Shown: one piece after another, positions 26,643-37,511 of the stretch | How the letters are laid out: each line of letters opens with the position of its first letter | How positions within the stretch are numbered: position 1 is the stretch's first letter | DNA from: Spirosoma telluris | GTDB taxonomy: Bacteria; Bacteroidota; Bacteroidia; Cytophagales; Spirosomataceae | Direction of reading: 5' to 3' | Length of the DNA: 64,000 bases | NCBI GenBank assembly: GCA_003259005.1 | Contig: QLII01000004.1 | Location: forward strand, 1-64,000 | The notes under the pieces: generated by a model | The model's database searches: none | Told to the model about the DNA's origin: nothing | The model's input: only the letters and a program-made list of their open reading frames with translations | Position numbers and translations under genes: made by a program

Positions 26643-28687
26643 CTACTTCTTGATCCCTAATCGCTCCATCCTATATTCCAGCGTGGTAGGTTTCAACCCC
26701 AATAGATCGGCGGCCCCTCCTTTACCCCTAATTTTGCCATTCGTTTGTTGAAGGATCGATAGGATGTGTTCACGCTCGGTTTGTTCATGTCTGTTCTTCA
26801 CGTCAGACAACGTCTTTGGTTCAGTAGTCCCTAAAGGAAGCTGATTTGGATGAGTGGTTAGTGTATAAGCTGATGGCCCATTAAGTGGGCTATTGATAAT
26901 CCAGTTGTTCGCTAACGATCTGCCCAACGTTAGCGGGTCACGGCCGTCGCTGATGATAACAGCCTGCTCAATAATGTTTTCCAGCTCGCGAATATTACCT
27001 GGCCAACTGTAGCTGAGGAGCTCGGCTAAGGTTGTTTCACTAATTCCCTGGTAGGATTTTCCCATTCTCTGGCAAAACCTCTGAGCAAAAAAATGGGCAG
27101 TAATGGGATGTCTTCCTGCCGTTCCCGTAAGGCTGGTAACAGAATCGGAAATACACTCAATCGGTAATACAAGTCCAGCCGGAAGCGCCCTCAGCTACTT
27201 CCTTTTCTAAGTGCCGGTTTGTGGCGGCAATCACCCGTACATCGGTACGATGGGCTCCTTTACCGCCTAACCGTTCAAATTCTTTTTCCTGTAGCACACG
27301 CAGTAGCTTCGCTTGCAAATCTATGGGCATTTCCCCGATTTCATCCAGGAAGATGGTGCCCCCGTGCGCCAATTCAAATTTTCCGATTCTGCGTTCGGTA
27401 GCTCCCGTGAAAGCCCCTTTTTCGTGCCCAAACAACTCGGATTCGATCAGGTTAGCAGGCAGGGTCGCGCAATTTACTTTGACCAGCAATTTATCGTTCC
27501 GCAACGACAACGTATGTATAGCGCGGGCAAACAACTCTTTCCCGTACCGCTTTCACCCGTCAGGAGTACAGTCGCGTCGGTGGGGGCAACTTTCTCGACC
27601 TGTTTGAACACCTGCTTTAGTTTAGGGCTTGAACCAACAATTTCATTAAAGTTGGCCGTCGACTTTACCTGCTCCTGCAAATACTTATTTTCTCTCCCTA
27701 ATTGCTCATTCAGCCGGGCGATCTCATCGAAAGCCAGCAGACGTTCCAGTGTGAGCTTAATCGATTGCTGCAGACGGTCGACTAGTGATACATGATCAGG
27801 CAGGTAGGTATCTGGCTGGCGGCTATAGAACGAGACCGTAAATTTGCTTCCCTGCGTCGTAGGGATAATTGCCAATAAATTAGCTTGTAATGAGAACGTT
27901 TTGGCGATAATCTGCTTTAACCGAAAGCGTTGACAGGATTCTGCATAATCTTTTCCGTTGAAAAAGATTATGCCTTCAACGGGGGGATTTCAGCACGTAA
28001 CTGATCGTACTTCTGTTCGGTCAAGCCGGTCATTCGAAGAAAGTCAACCGGCTGAATGGTCTGGTATTCGTTTAGTCCGATCCGGAAGAAACTACAGGAT
28101 CGTGTGTGCTTTCCATCTTCAAGACTAATCGTAATTAAATCGAACGGAATAAAGGGCTGGAGATAAGTCGCTACGTTTAACAGTTTTTGCGTCCAATCAC
28201 TAGCTTCCGTTAGTGCATTTGTCAACGAAATTTGCAGCATTTTTTCCTCCCGAAGTTTCTGTTCCAAACTATGGGCGTGGCGATAAAAGGCAATCTCCAG
28301 CGTATACAGAATGTCTTTGGTACGGAACGGTTTGACAATGTAGCCGTGTGGCTGCGTGGCTTTTATAGTGTCCAGTACGCCATCATTCGCGTTGGCCGAA
28401 ATGTAGATGAACGGAATGTGTTGCGCCCGCAAGGTTCGGGCAAAGTTCAGGCTTGTTTCGCCACCTTTTAAGTAAATATCCAGTAGCACCACATCCGGTT
28501 GATGGTCAACCAGAAGTTCCTGAGCTTCCTGCACACTGACTGCAATGCCGACGACTGCATAGCCAGCTTCCAGCAGAATATCCTCCAGGTTGTCGGCAAT
28601 AAGTAGTTCGTCCTCCACAATAAGCACCCGAGCAACTGGAGTAGTCATTTTTCCTGCGATGGCGGGTGTATTAGTTATCGTGGCCAT
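26643..28687 (-). CDS. Sigma-54-dependent response regulator, REC-GAF-like-AAA+-Fis HTH (several frameshifts)
   Basis: One long gene read in four frames. The receiver domain has IVEDE, phospho-acceptor Asp70 in DVVLLDIYLKG and the Lys in YIVKPFR. A GAF-like linker follows (FDLITISLEDGKHTR). Then the AAA+ sigma-54 activator core: ESGTGK Walker A, GAFTGATERRIG (the GAFTGA sigma-54 contact loop), FLDEIGEMP Walker B, and YSWPGNIRELENIIEQA. The C-terminal HTH of the Fis type contains AADLLGLKPTTLEYRMERLG. Single missing bases near 27985 (C run), 27555 (AAA), 27180 (GGG) and 27090 explain the breaks; about 690 residues. It overlaps the kinase gene by 17 bases and is its obvious partner. Confidence 0.85.
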
Positions 28688-30990
28688 AATGCGGCTGATG
28701 TTTGATTAACGGAAATGAAATGGATATTCGGACTCCCCCGCTGTTTTCAATCTGGAGCAAACCGTCCAATTGTTTCGTTAGGCGACGCATGATGTTGGCT
28801 CCCATAGACCCTTGCCGACGAAGATCAACGTCTTCGGGTAAGCCCACGCCATTATCCTGAACAACCAATTGGTAGTTTCCGGGGCCAATTTTGTCAACGA
28901 CACCTGTATGGTGCCATCTGGCCGATGTTCTGCCGGAATGCATACTTAAGGGCATTGGTAATGGCTTCGGTAATGATCAGACCCAGCGGAATGGCCTGGG
29001 AGACATCCAGTTCTAACGGAGCCAACTGATAGTAGAAGGTGATCCGCTCGTCGTGATTAAAGGATTCTTCTAGCTGATCGACCACTTCCCGGATATACAT
29101 GGGCATATCGACCTGCGATAGGCTGTCGGAGCGGTACAGTTTCTGATGGATAAGCGCCATAGCACGCACCCGGTGTTGACTCTGTTCAATAGCCCGAATG
29201 GCCCTTGATCAGAGAGATATTTACTTTGGGTGTGCAACAGGCTAATCGTCAGTTGCAGGTTATTTTTGACCCGATGATGGAGCTCTTTCAAGAGCCATTC
29301 CTTTTCATTGACCAGCGACTGAAGCGACTGATTTTTGTCGTTAATTTCTTTCTGGTGGCGCTCTAATCGTTGACTATTTCTTAATTTAATAATGTACCGA
29401 TTACAGAGTAGCGCGACTATCAATAATAAAAGAACGATACTGACAAGGGTGACATTTTTTAAATTGTTTGCTTGCTGTAGTTGCGTTTTTTGCACTAATC
29501 CTTGTTCTTTTAATAACCGAATATCTAAATCTTTTTTAGCTGTTTCATATTTAATCTGTACTTCCTGAACCTGTTTATTTTTCGCTTCATTAAAAATAGT
29601 GTTGTTTATTAATTGAGACTGATTTAAATGTTTGATGGCTGTCAAATAGTTACCTCTTGATGAATCGGCTTTAAAAAGCATCACTTGGATATCTCTAATT
29701 ATTGTTAAAGCATGTACATAGTTGAATTCAAATAATGCTTTATTAAGATGTATGCCTGCATCTCTGAATTGTTTTTTTTCATAATAATAACAGCCAACGT
29801 CATATTCTACATCGCCTTTTATTTCGTTATATCTACCCAACAAGTTCGCGAGTTTGATCATTTGTTTAGTATACGTTTCAGCTACTGAATGGTTATGTAT
29901 CGAATTGTAGTAATAAGCCATTGTCCTGGCTAAACTGGCTTTTCCATAGTTATCGGCAGGTGGATGTTCCTTTGAAAAGGATTTAATAAAATTGAATGCT
30001 TCTTTACTTTTGTTTTGCCCAATTAATTCTCGAACGAATAGGCCGGCCTCTCTAACAGTGTAAAAGTCAACAGGATTAGGAATAGGACAGTTAAATACTT
30101 TTTTAAAATAAGAAATACTATTTTCTTCCTGTCCCAACTCATGATATATATTGGCTAACCGGCTGTAGAGGTTAATTTGATCTACTCTGTCATTTGTTTT
30201 TTCCATGCTTTCTATACACAGCAGGGAATAATGTAAGCATTTTTTATAGTCTCCTTTACGATTATTTATTACAGAAAGATAGTTATACACATAATGCAAG
30301 TTTGGAAAATGGATTGCTTTGTATTTAGCTAGTATTTGGGTAATCTCTCTTTCCGCCTGATCAAGTTTATCCTGTGCTAAATGTACATCGGCAATATAAA
30401 GTTGTGTTTTTAAAACTCCCTCAATGTTATTCAAGCGTTGATATAACGATGTTATTCGCTCAAAACAATTCTCCTTTGTAAAGCCAGTAGTATCTTCTTT
30501 AGGAAGAAAAAAAGCTATTCTATGCCATGCTATTATTTGACTTTCGATAGACTTTAGCTTATTAATTGCTTCTGTTAGCTGTAAAGTATACTGGTGCCCC
30601 CGATTCATATCCCTATTATGTAATGGTACTTACCTAAAAAGTATAGGATTTCTTCTCGCCATTTTAGTGAATGAAGTTCATTCCTGCTTTTTTCGGCTAG
30701 CTTAATAAAAACAAATGCGCTGTCGATATCACTTCGAGTCCCATCCACTTTAAACATGTAATACTCGGCCATCTGCAACAAAAACTCTACATGCTTGTCG
30801 CCGGATCTTACACCATGATATTGTACCTGTATCTGGTCTAGGGTTTGTTTAATGTCAGCTGCGCATAGACAGTTTCGAGGGAGATCAGAACTAGGCCAGT
30901 TAGTAAGGAAAGCTTTTTAAGGGTAATCACCCGTTTTGCATGGAGTAGGCTAGCCTGATAAAGCGTATGCAGCTTCAGTAACGAATACAT
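28671..30990 (-). CDS. TPR sensor histidine kinase, HisKA_2 type (frameshifts)
   Basis: The start at 30990 gives an N-terminal export-type segment (VITLKKLSLLTGLVLISLET). A long periplasmic or cytoplasmic TPR array follows (YNYLSVINNRKGDYKKCLHY, LARTMAYYYNSIHNHSVAET). One membrane helix (VTLVSIVLLLLIVALLCNRY) leads to a coiled coil, then the HisKA_2 H-box WLLKELHHRVKNNLQLTISL and a GHKL ATPase domain (EAITNALKYAF N-box, QDNGVGLPEDVD G1, MGANIMRRL). Several one-base contractions break the frame (near 30840, 30615, 29205, 28940 and 28890). This architecture, TPR plus one TM plus HisKA_2, is frequent in Cytophagales. Tail overlap with the regulator start indicates translational coupling. Confidence 0.85.
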
Positions 30991-31487
30991 TTTCTATAAG
31001 TTAAAGCAGATACCTTCTATCAATTGAAAACGAATTCAAGATACTACAGAACAGCTGATAAGTAGCTGATCAATCAATGGGTTTACCCATTATTGCCTCC
31101 GTCCAGCATGGTAGCTAAAGCTCGGTTACCATCGTTCGTAAGGGGTAAAACCAATTTAAATGCCAATTAGCGTAATATGGCCCAACGGTATGCTATGACC
31201 TAAACAGCGAAAAAGGTGCATCATACATTCTCCCGGAATCTCCAGAAATCTCCAGTTTCGCCCAGATTTTACCAAGAGTTTTTGGCCACTTAATTGGGCA
31301 ATGTAGACAAGCTTCTGTGTTCATTTTTGATCATAAAGCCCTCTCATCTACGGATAGACCCTATTTCAGGCAGTTGGCAGGTCCTATCCGAATCCGGCTT
31401 GATGATTTGGTATGACACTTGGTAACCAGATACGTAGCAACTCCTTTAAGGTGATCAATCCCAGTCTTGTTTTACCCAATTAAAATC
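30991..31487. promoter_or_regulatory. Divergent intergenic region between kinase operon and hydrolase cluster
   Basis: About 500 bases without a gene between the minus-strand kinase and the plus-strand hydrolase. It contains a short tandem AATCTCCAG AAATCTCCAG near 31235. I searched by eye for a GG-N10-GC sigma-54 element and found none convincing, so control of the cluster by the adjacent regulator remains a guess. Confidence 0.35.
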
Positions 31488-32315
31488 ATGGAACCTCTTC
31501 GTCCCCAATCCATTGTCTTTATCACCGGCGCCTTTGTCAGCAACGATTGCTGGCAGCAATGGCAAGCTTATTTTAACCAGAAGGGCTATACAACCATCGC
31601 ACCTCCGTGGCCCCACAAAGACGCCCCAGCCGACGTATTACGAAACCGCCATCCGGATACTGAGATCGCAGCCAACCGACTGGCTGATCTGACGGATTAT
31701 TACGCCCGGATTGTAGAACAGCTTCCCGAAAAACCGATTTTAATTGGTCATTCCATCGGTGGGCTGATGGTTCAGCTTTTGTTGCAACGGGATCTTGGCG
31801 CAGCGGGCATTGCGATTCACTCGGTTCCTCCGCAGGGGATATTCACCTTCAAACTGTCATTTCTTAAATCCGGTTGGGGTGCGTTAGGCTTTTTTACCTC
31901 CACCGACGAGTCGTATCTAATGCCCTTTGAGGACTGGCAATATGCGTTCACCAATGGCATGCCGCTGGATCAGCAAAAAGCTGCTTACGACCAGTTTGCC
32001 ATACCCGAATCCAAACTAATCGTTCGGGATACCATCACGTCAGCGGCTCACGTTGATTTTAGCCAACCTCATGCACCACTGCTGCTCACATCGGGCAGTA
32101 CAGATCATACCATTCCAGCCTCACTCAATTACGATAATTACCTCAAATACCAGCATTCGGGCTCCATTACGGACTACGAAGAATTTGAAGGGCGTAATCA
32201 CTTTGTGCTGGGTCAGCCTACCTGGAAAGAAGATGCCGACTATATTCTGGCCTGGATTGATAAGACACTGCCTCAATCAGAAACTGTCAATACGTCAATG
32301 AAAATAAGCGATTAA
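31488..32315 (+). CDS. Alpha/beta hydrolase
   Basis: A 275-residue cytoplasmic alpha/beta hydrolase. I chose the ATG at 31488 (MEPLRPQSIVFITGAFVSND). Motifs: oxyanion region FITGAFVSNDCW, nucleophile elbow LIGHSIGGLMVQ (G-H-S-I-G-G), acid in SGSTDHTIPAS and His in GRNHFVLGQ. The cap region (IFTFKLSFLKSGWGALGFF) is hydrophobic. Relatives are annotated as non-specific esterases. It starts a plus-strand run of hydrolases and oxidoreductases that probably forms one metabolic operon. Confidence 0.8.
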   Translation: MEPLRPQSIVFITGAFVSNDCWQQWQAYFNQKGYTTIAPPWPHKDAPADVLRNRHPDTEIAANRLADLTDYYARIVEQLPEKPILIGHSIGGLMVQLLLQRDLGAAGIAIHSVPPQGIFTFKLSFLKSGWGALGFFTSTDESYLMPFEDWQYAFTNGMPLDQQKAAYDQFAIPESKLIVRDTITSAAHVDFSQPHAPLLLTSGSTDHTIPASLNYDNYLKYQHSGSITDYEEFEGRNHFVLGQPTWKEDADYILAWIDKTLPQSETVNTSMKISD

Positions 32316-32356
32316 TCAATTTCCCCTTCTGCAAACACAATAATTAATCAGTCTCC

Positions 32357-33180
32357 ATGAAAACGATAATTTTCTCATCACTACTGATTATATCTCTGTT
32401 TTTCACCCTGCTGTCATGCCATAAAAATGACGCCGTTGCGCCTACCACCAAAACGTTCGTGCTGGTACACGGGGCCTGGCAGGCACCCTATGCCTGGCAA
32501 TCGGTTAAAGATCAGTTAGTCCAGCAAGGTCAAAAGGTAGTGGTGGTCGAACTGCCTGGTCACGGAGCGGATAATACGTCGCCCGCTACCCTATCAATGG
32601 ATGTATACCGGGATAAGGTCATTTCTGCCATAAATGCTCTCTCCGAAAATGTGATTCTGGTTGGTCATAGTATGGGTGGAATGGTTGTATCGGCCGTTGC
32701 GGAAAAAATCCCCGGTCGAATCGACAAACTAGTGTATGTCGGGGCATTTTTACCGGCCAATGGACAATCCTGCTGGCCCTGGCTTCTACAGATAGCACCT
32801 CGCAATTGGGACCCGCTTTAATCCCGTCCGCCGATCAGCTTACGCTAGGTATCAAGGCCGAGAATTTAACGACCATCTTCATTCAGGACGGATCGGATGC
32901 TGTAAAAAAACAGGTGGTCGATAACTATCGGGCCGAACCGTTCATTCCTTTCACCAACCCGGTTGCGTTGACAGTAGCCAACTTTGGTAAAGTAACTAAG
33001 TACTATATCCACACCGCACAGGATCATGCGGTAGGACTAAATCTGCAAAAACGAATGGTGGTCGCAGCCGGCATCAAAACCACGTATACGCTCAACAGTA
33101 GTCACTGCCCATTTCTATCGATACCAATGGAGACCACCACGTTGCTTCAGACCATTGCGAAAGAGCCTCCAGTTAAGTAA
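32357..33180 (+). CDS. Lipoprotein alpha/beta hydrolase (one frameshift)
   Basis: Lipoprotein signal MKTIIFSSLLIISLFFTLLSC (Cys about 21), then an alpha/beta hydrolase of the EstC/hydroxynitrile-lyase-like branch: FVLVHGAWQAPYAW (H-G-A-W oxyanion loop), VVELPGHGADNTSP, nucleophile elbow LVGHSMGGMVVSAVAEK, and C-terminal His in LNSSHCPFLSIPME. A missing C near 32770 splits the frame; adding it gives SLLALASTDSTSQLGPA and a protein of about 274 residues. Anchored in the envelope. Substrate unknown; it is 41 bases downstream of another hydrolase. Confidence 0.8.
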
Positions 33181-33240
33181 AACCAAACCTTGCTGTTAGT
33201 ACACGAACTAATTCTTTAACCGTTTAACCCTCTTACTACC

Positions 33241-34738
33241 ATGCTACCCTTAGAAGCAGCCATTGGCGTCGATAACCAACTGGCCTCAATCAATTACACA
33301 GCATTAAATAAGCAATTCATTAATGGGCAATGGGTTGATGGTCATGAAGATGCCATCGTTGACAACCTGAATCCATTTACGGATGACATTATTCATACAC
33401 TTCGTTCGGCTGGTACAGCCGATGTCGATGCCGCCTTTGAAGCCGCTAAACAGGCTTCTCCTGCCTGGGCCGCCACCAATCCGCTTGTTCGTCGGATATT
33501 TTCCTGCGAGCGGCTTCGATTCTGAAGGAGCGCCAAGCTGAATTTATTGATTGGCTGACCCAGGAGACGGGCAGTACGTATGTAAAGGCCTGATAGAGGT
33601 GCAGCAGGCACACGATATTCTGGTAGAAGCCTCCTCTTTCCCTACCCGGATGCATGGTCGTACAACTGCATCATCAATTGATGGGAAAGAAACGTACGTA
33701 TATCGTAAACCGTTAGGCGTTGTCAGCCTGATTAGCCCCTGGAATTTTCCCTTATATCTTTCATGCGGACGATTGCCCCGGCTCTGGCCGTTGGTAACAC
33801 GATGGTTGTCAAACCGGCCTCGCAATCCTTAGTTACAGGTGGAACGATTATTGGTAAATTATTGGAAGAAGCGGGCTTGCCCGCTGGCGTTTTTAACGTT
33901 GTAGTTGGCCGCTCAGACATCATGGGCGATTACTTCACGGCCCACCCCTATTCGCGGATGGTTTCCTTCACGGGTTCGACGCCCGTGGGTAAAGGCATCG
34001 GACGAATTGCCGGGAAGGGCTCAAAAAGTCGGCGCTGGAGTTAGGTGGTAACAATGTATTCGTAGTTCTGGATGACGCCGATATTGACAAAGCCGTCGAT
34101 GGGGCGGTGTTTGGGCGATTCCTCCATCAGGGGCAGGTCTGCATGGCAACCAATCGAATTCTTATTCACGAAAGCCGTTACGATGAGTTTAAGGCCAAGT
34201 TTGTCGCTCGGGTAAAGCAACTTCCCTACGGTGATCCAGCGGATAAAAATACGGTGGTTGGCCCGTTAATCGACCATAAATCAGTTCAGCGTATCCTGGG
34301 TATACTGCAAAGTGCCGTAACCGCTGGTGCGGTTGTCGAAACGGGAAATATTGCCAATGGAAATATACTGCAACCCACTGTTCTTTCGGGTGTAACCAGG
34401 GATATGCGCGTATTTAAAGAAGAGATTTTTGGCCCAGCTGTAGGGCTAGTATCCTTTGCCAACGATGAGGAAGCCATCGAGCTAGCCAATGCAACTGACT
34501 TTGGTTTGAGTGGCGCCCTATATACACGTGATATTTACCGGGGTATGCAACTGGCTCGCCGGTGGAAACGGGGATGATGCACATCAATGACCAGTCGGCC
34601 AACGACGAAGTACATACGCCATTCGGGGGAGAGAAATCATCTGGTACGGGTCGCTTTGGCGGTGATTTTATTCTGGACGAACTGACGACGGTTCAATGGG
34701 TGAGTGTTCAAAAAGTCGCTCGAGTGTACCCGTTCTAA
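33241..34738 (+). CDS. NAD(P)-dependent aldehyde dehydrogenase (several frameshifts)
   Basis: Aldehyde dehydrogenase superfamily enzyme of about 500 residues, oxidising an aldehyde to the acid. Pieces in order: NGQWVDGHEDAIVDNLNPFT (N-terminal signature), GVVSLISPWNFPLYLS (PWNFP cofactor loop), MVVKPASQSLVTGGTIIGKL (K-P-A-S-x), FTGSTPVGKGIGRIAG (F-T-G-S-T-x-x-G), ALELGGNNVFVVLDD (catalytic Glu motif E-L-G-G-N), HQGQVCMATNRIL (catalytic Cys), KEEIFGPAVGLVSF and HTPFGGEKSSGTGR. Each break is explained by one missing base. The subfamily resembles benzaldehyde/vanillin-type dehydrogenases, but substrate is not certain. Confidence 0.85.
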
Positions 34739-34767
34739 GGCTATTAACACTATTTCAACATATAACC

Positions 34768-35522
34768 ATGAATCGTCTTCAAAACAAAGTGGCCATCATT
34801 ACTGGTGGCAGCAGCGGCATTGGACTGGCTACGGCCAAAGAATTTATCGCTCAGGGAGCTACTGTCCTCATCACCGGACGTAGTCAAAAATCCTTGGATC
34901 AAATCACCGCTGAGTTGGGCGAAAAAGCCTACGGGATTGTCTGGGATGCCAGTATTCCAGGCAATGTGAACCATTTATCAGAATTTGTGCAGGCAAATTT
35001 TTCCTCTGTAGACATTCTGTTTGTCAACGCCGGGGTAGCCAAATTCGCTTCTTTCGAGAACATGACGGAAGCCATCTTTGACGAAAGCGTGAATACCAAT
35101 CTCAAAGGTGCCTATTTCACGATTCAGGCGCTGGTACCTTTTTTCAAAAATGGCGGCTCCATCATTTTAAACACCTCCATCAATGCCCACGTTGGCGCAC
35201 CCAGTGCCAGCGTCTATGCCGCCACAAAAGGGGCCTTACTAACGCTAGCCAAAAATCTATCTACGGAACTCATCGCTAAACAGATACGGGTCAATGCCAT
35301 TAGCCCAGGGCCGTCGATACCGTGTTGCATAGTGCCGCCAAACTCGGCATTTCGGAGGGTCAGTTAACCCAGATGAATCAGGGAATTATTGAGGCTATTC
35401 CATTGGGTCGCTTTGGCAGACCAGAAGAAATAGCCAAGGTTGCCCTGTTCTTTGCCTCGGATGATTCATCATTTGTGGTGGGTGCCGAGCTGGTCGTTGA
35501 TGGCGGCATGTCGATGGGCTAA
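34768..35522 (+). CDS. Short-chain dehydrogenase/reductase (one frameshift)
   Basis: Classical SDR of about 250 residues: TGGSSGIGLATAKEF cofactor motif, VNAG in DILFVNAGVAKF, catalytic Ser in ILNTSINAHVG, Tyr-Lys in VYAATKGALLTLAKN, RVNAISPGP, and the C-terminal GAELVVDGGMSMG. A missing C near 35313 (GGGCCGTCG) breaks the frame; adding it gives GPVDTVLHSAAKLG. ATG at 34768 chosen by alignment with the family start. It follows the aldehyde dehydrogenase closely and probably belongs to the same operon. Confidence 0.85.
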
Positions 35523-35595
35523 TGCCGCTACAATCAGAAACTATGTTTGCTACTAGCTTGTGAACTAGATGGATAACCAAGTTAACCAAACCTCT

Positions 35596-36376
35596 ATGTA
35601 CAGACTTAACCGCGCTTTTAGCGCACTTTCGGTATTATTATGAGCCTTTCAACTATCTCAGCAGTCGACGCCCAATCAACGAAAACCAATGTAATAAATG
35701 TTGTACTGGTTCACGGAGCGTTTGCAGACGGCTCCAGCTGGTCTAAAGTGATTCCATTACTGCAAGCAAAAGGGATACATGTCATTGCGGTGCAAAACCC
35801 ACTAACCTCACTGGCCGACGATGTAGCAGCTACGAAGCGGGCCATCGCTTTACTGAAGGGGCCAGTACTTTTAGTGGGTCACTCGTGGGGTGGAGTGGTC
35901 ATTTCGGAAGCAGGGAACGACCCAAATGTGGCTGGTCTGGTCTACGTAGCGGCCTTTGCACCCGATGATGCTCAGTCGTTGATTGATGCATCACAGAGCG
36001 TACCGCCCGCTCCGGACTTTCTGAAGCGAAACCCGATGCTTCTGGTTTTCTATCCTTAACCCCAAAAGGAATTCATGAGGATTTTTGCCAGGATTTACCG
36101 GTGGCTGAACGGAAACTAGTGTTAGCTACGCAAGGGCCATGGGCGGCATCGTGTACAGGTGAGAAAATTTCGAAGGCTGCCTGGAAAACCAAACCATCCT
36201 GGTACATTGTGGCCAGCGAAGACCGTATGATCAATCCTGACCTGCAACAGATCTTCGCGACAACGATTCAGGCCACAACCCTTACGGTCAAGTCCAGCCA
36301 CGTTCCAATGGTTTCTCAACCTGACAAAGTAGCTGCTTTTATTCTGAAGGCAGTCAGTCATGTATCTATAAGGTAG
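35596..36376 (+). CDS. Secreted alpha/beta hydrolase (frameshifts)
   Basis: Begins MYRLNRAFSALSVLL, a signal peptide interrupted by one missing T near 35640, then VDAQSTKTNVINVVLVHGAF. Alpha/beta hydrolase of the haloperoxidase/EstC type: oxyanion loop HGAFADGSSWSKV, nucleophile elbow LLVGHSWGGVVIS, acid probably in VASEDRMINPD and His in KSSHVPMVSQP. A second break near 36045 joins the FLKRNPMLL segment to the PVAERKLVLATQGPW segment. About 260 residues, periplasmic. It closes the plus-strand hydrolase/oxidoreductase run and is followed by a terminator. Confidence 0.8.
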
Positions 36377-36388
36377 AACTGATATGAG

Positions 36389-36429
36389 CACCAATTAAGT
36401 CCTACTTCAATGATAGGGCTTAATTGGTG
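36389..36429 (+). terminator. Terminator of the hydrolase cluster
   Basis: Perfect arms CACCAATTAAG / CTTAATTGGTG, 12 bases after the last hydrolase gene. Confidence 0.6.
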
Positions 36430-36769
36430 TTATCAAGTTATAAATGACTATTATTGATTAAGCAGATAAGTAATTTTTTAGCCATTTAGGCTTTGAGGGG
36501 TATTATAGCATTATGTTAATTTTTATTTTCTGACTTATAAATTTGTACTTTTCATAGAATCTACTCAGAAAAGGCACCCTTTTCATGAACGATTTCAGCC
36601 AAAAACGATCAATGAACTAGCCATTAGTATAGGTGGCAGACACAAGCTTCTTAAGTTGAGCATTCGCAACCTGATAATTCTGTATCTTCAACATCAACAA
36701 CCTGCTTCCTAAATCGACAATAGGTTTCTCACATTCACGTCCTTAACGTGAGATAGATACTACTATATC
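36430..36769. other. Gene-free region upstream of a serine recombinase
   Basis: AT-rich, no gene. Contains the dispersed repeat at 36551-36598. Confidence 0.4.
36551..36598 (+). repeat. Dispersed repeat with TGAACGATTT core
   Basis: AGAAAAGGCACCCTTTTCAT runs into GAACGATTTC. Aligns with the copies at 21611 and 42311. Its position about 170 bases before a serine recombinase makes a recombination or regulatory site possible. Confidence 0.5.
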
Positions 36770-37407
36770 ATGAAGTTAGGTTACGCCCGCGTCTCTACGC
36801 AAGATCAAAACTTGGCACTTCAGCTAGATGCCCTTAAGGCAGCCGGTTGCTCAAAAATATTTCAAGAAAAAGCCAGTGGTTCTAAAACCGAACGGCCTGA
36901 ATTAAACAGGTTACTCGAAATCATACGTGAAGGGGACACGTTGATGATTTGGAAACTGGACGGCGTCGGCCGCCCGGCGACTGGGCCGTTCACTGAATCA
37001 CTTAATTGAGATCGTAACTCAGCTCGAAGACCAACATGGTGGGTTAGTCAGTTTGAACGACCCGATTGATACCACGACAGCTCAAGGTCGGCTCGTTTTT
37101 CGCATTTTTGCCAGTCTGGCCGAGTTTGATCGCACCGGCGAACCGGCGGGAAGTAATTCGTGAACGGACTTTAGCGGGTTTGGCCTCCGCCCGTCGACGG
37201 GGTCAACTTTTAGGCCGTCGTAAAGGGCTATCCAAAGCCGGTGAGCAGAAAGCCCGCCTTGGTGAAAGTCTCTACAAAGAAGCCAAGTACCCGGTTGAAC
37301 AAATCGCCCGCGAGTTACACATCTCTAAAACCACCCTGTATAAGTATCTCCGTCTACGTGGGGTCGAAATTGGCACCTTAATTGAAATCCCGATTGTCAC
37401 AACGTAG
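36770..37407 (+). CDS. Serine recombinase (resolvase family) with two 16-nt GC-rich insertions
   Basis: Small serine recombinase: GYARVSTQDQNLALQLDAL (catalytic Ser in R-V-S-T), EKASGSKTERPEL, LMIWKLD, then in another frame LGRSLNHLIEIVTQLEDQ, RLVFRIFASLAEFDR and, in a third, EVIRERTLAGLASARRRG, ending with an HTH (VEQIARELHISKTTLYKYL). Unlike most breaks in this window, both are caused by 16-base GC-rich insertions, near 36960-36976 (GGCGTCGGCCGCCCGG) and 37132-37148. Deleting them restores the family sequence exactly. The gene is therefore really inactive as read, unless the insertions are assembly artefacts. Confidence 0.8.
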
Positions 37408-37511
37408 AAAATTGTAGTTGAGGGCTATACAACATTTATTAAACGAGCCTTTAATTAAGGTTCTTGACACGAAATTGCCTACCCTAGTTCACAATCAATC
37501 ATCTGCCACTT

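Noticed and set aside
31000..31487. Sigma-54 promoter before the hydrolase cluster
   Set aside because: The nearest TTGGCAG has no GC at the required distance; not convincing.
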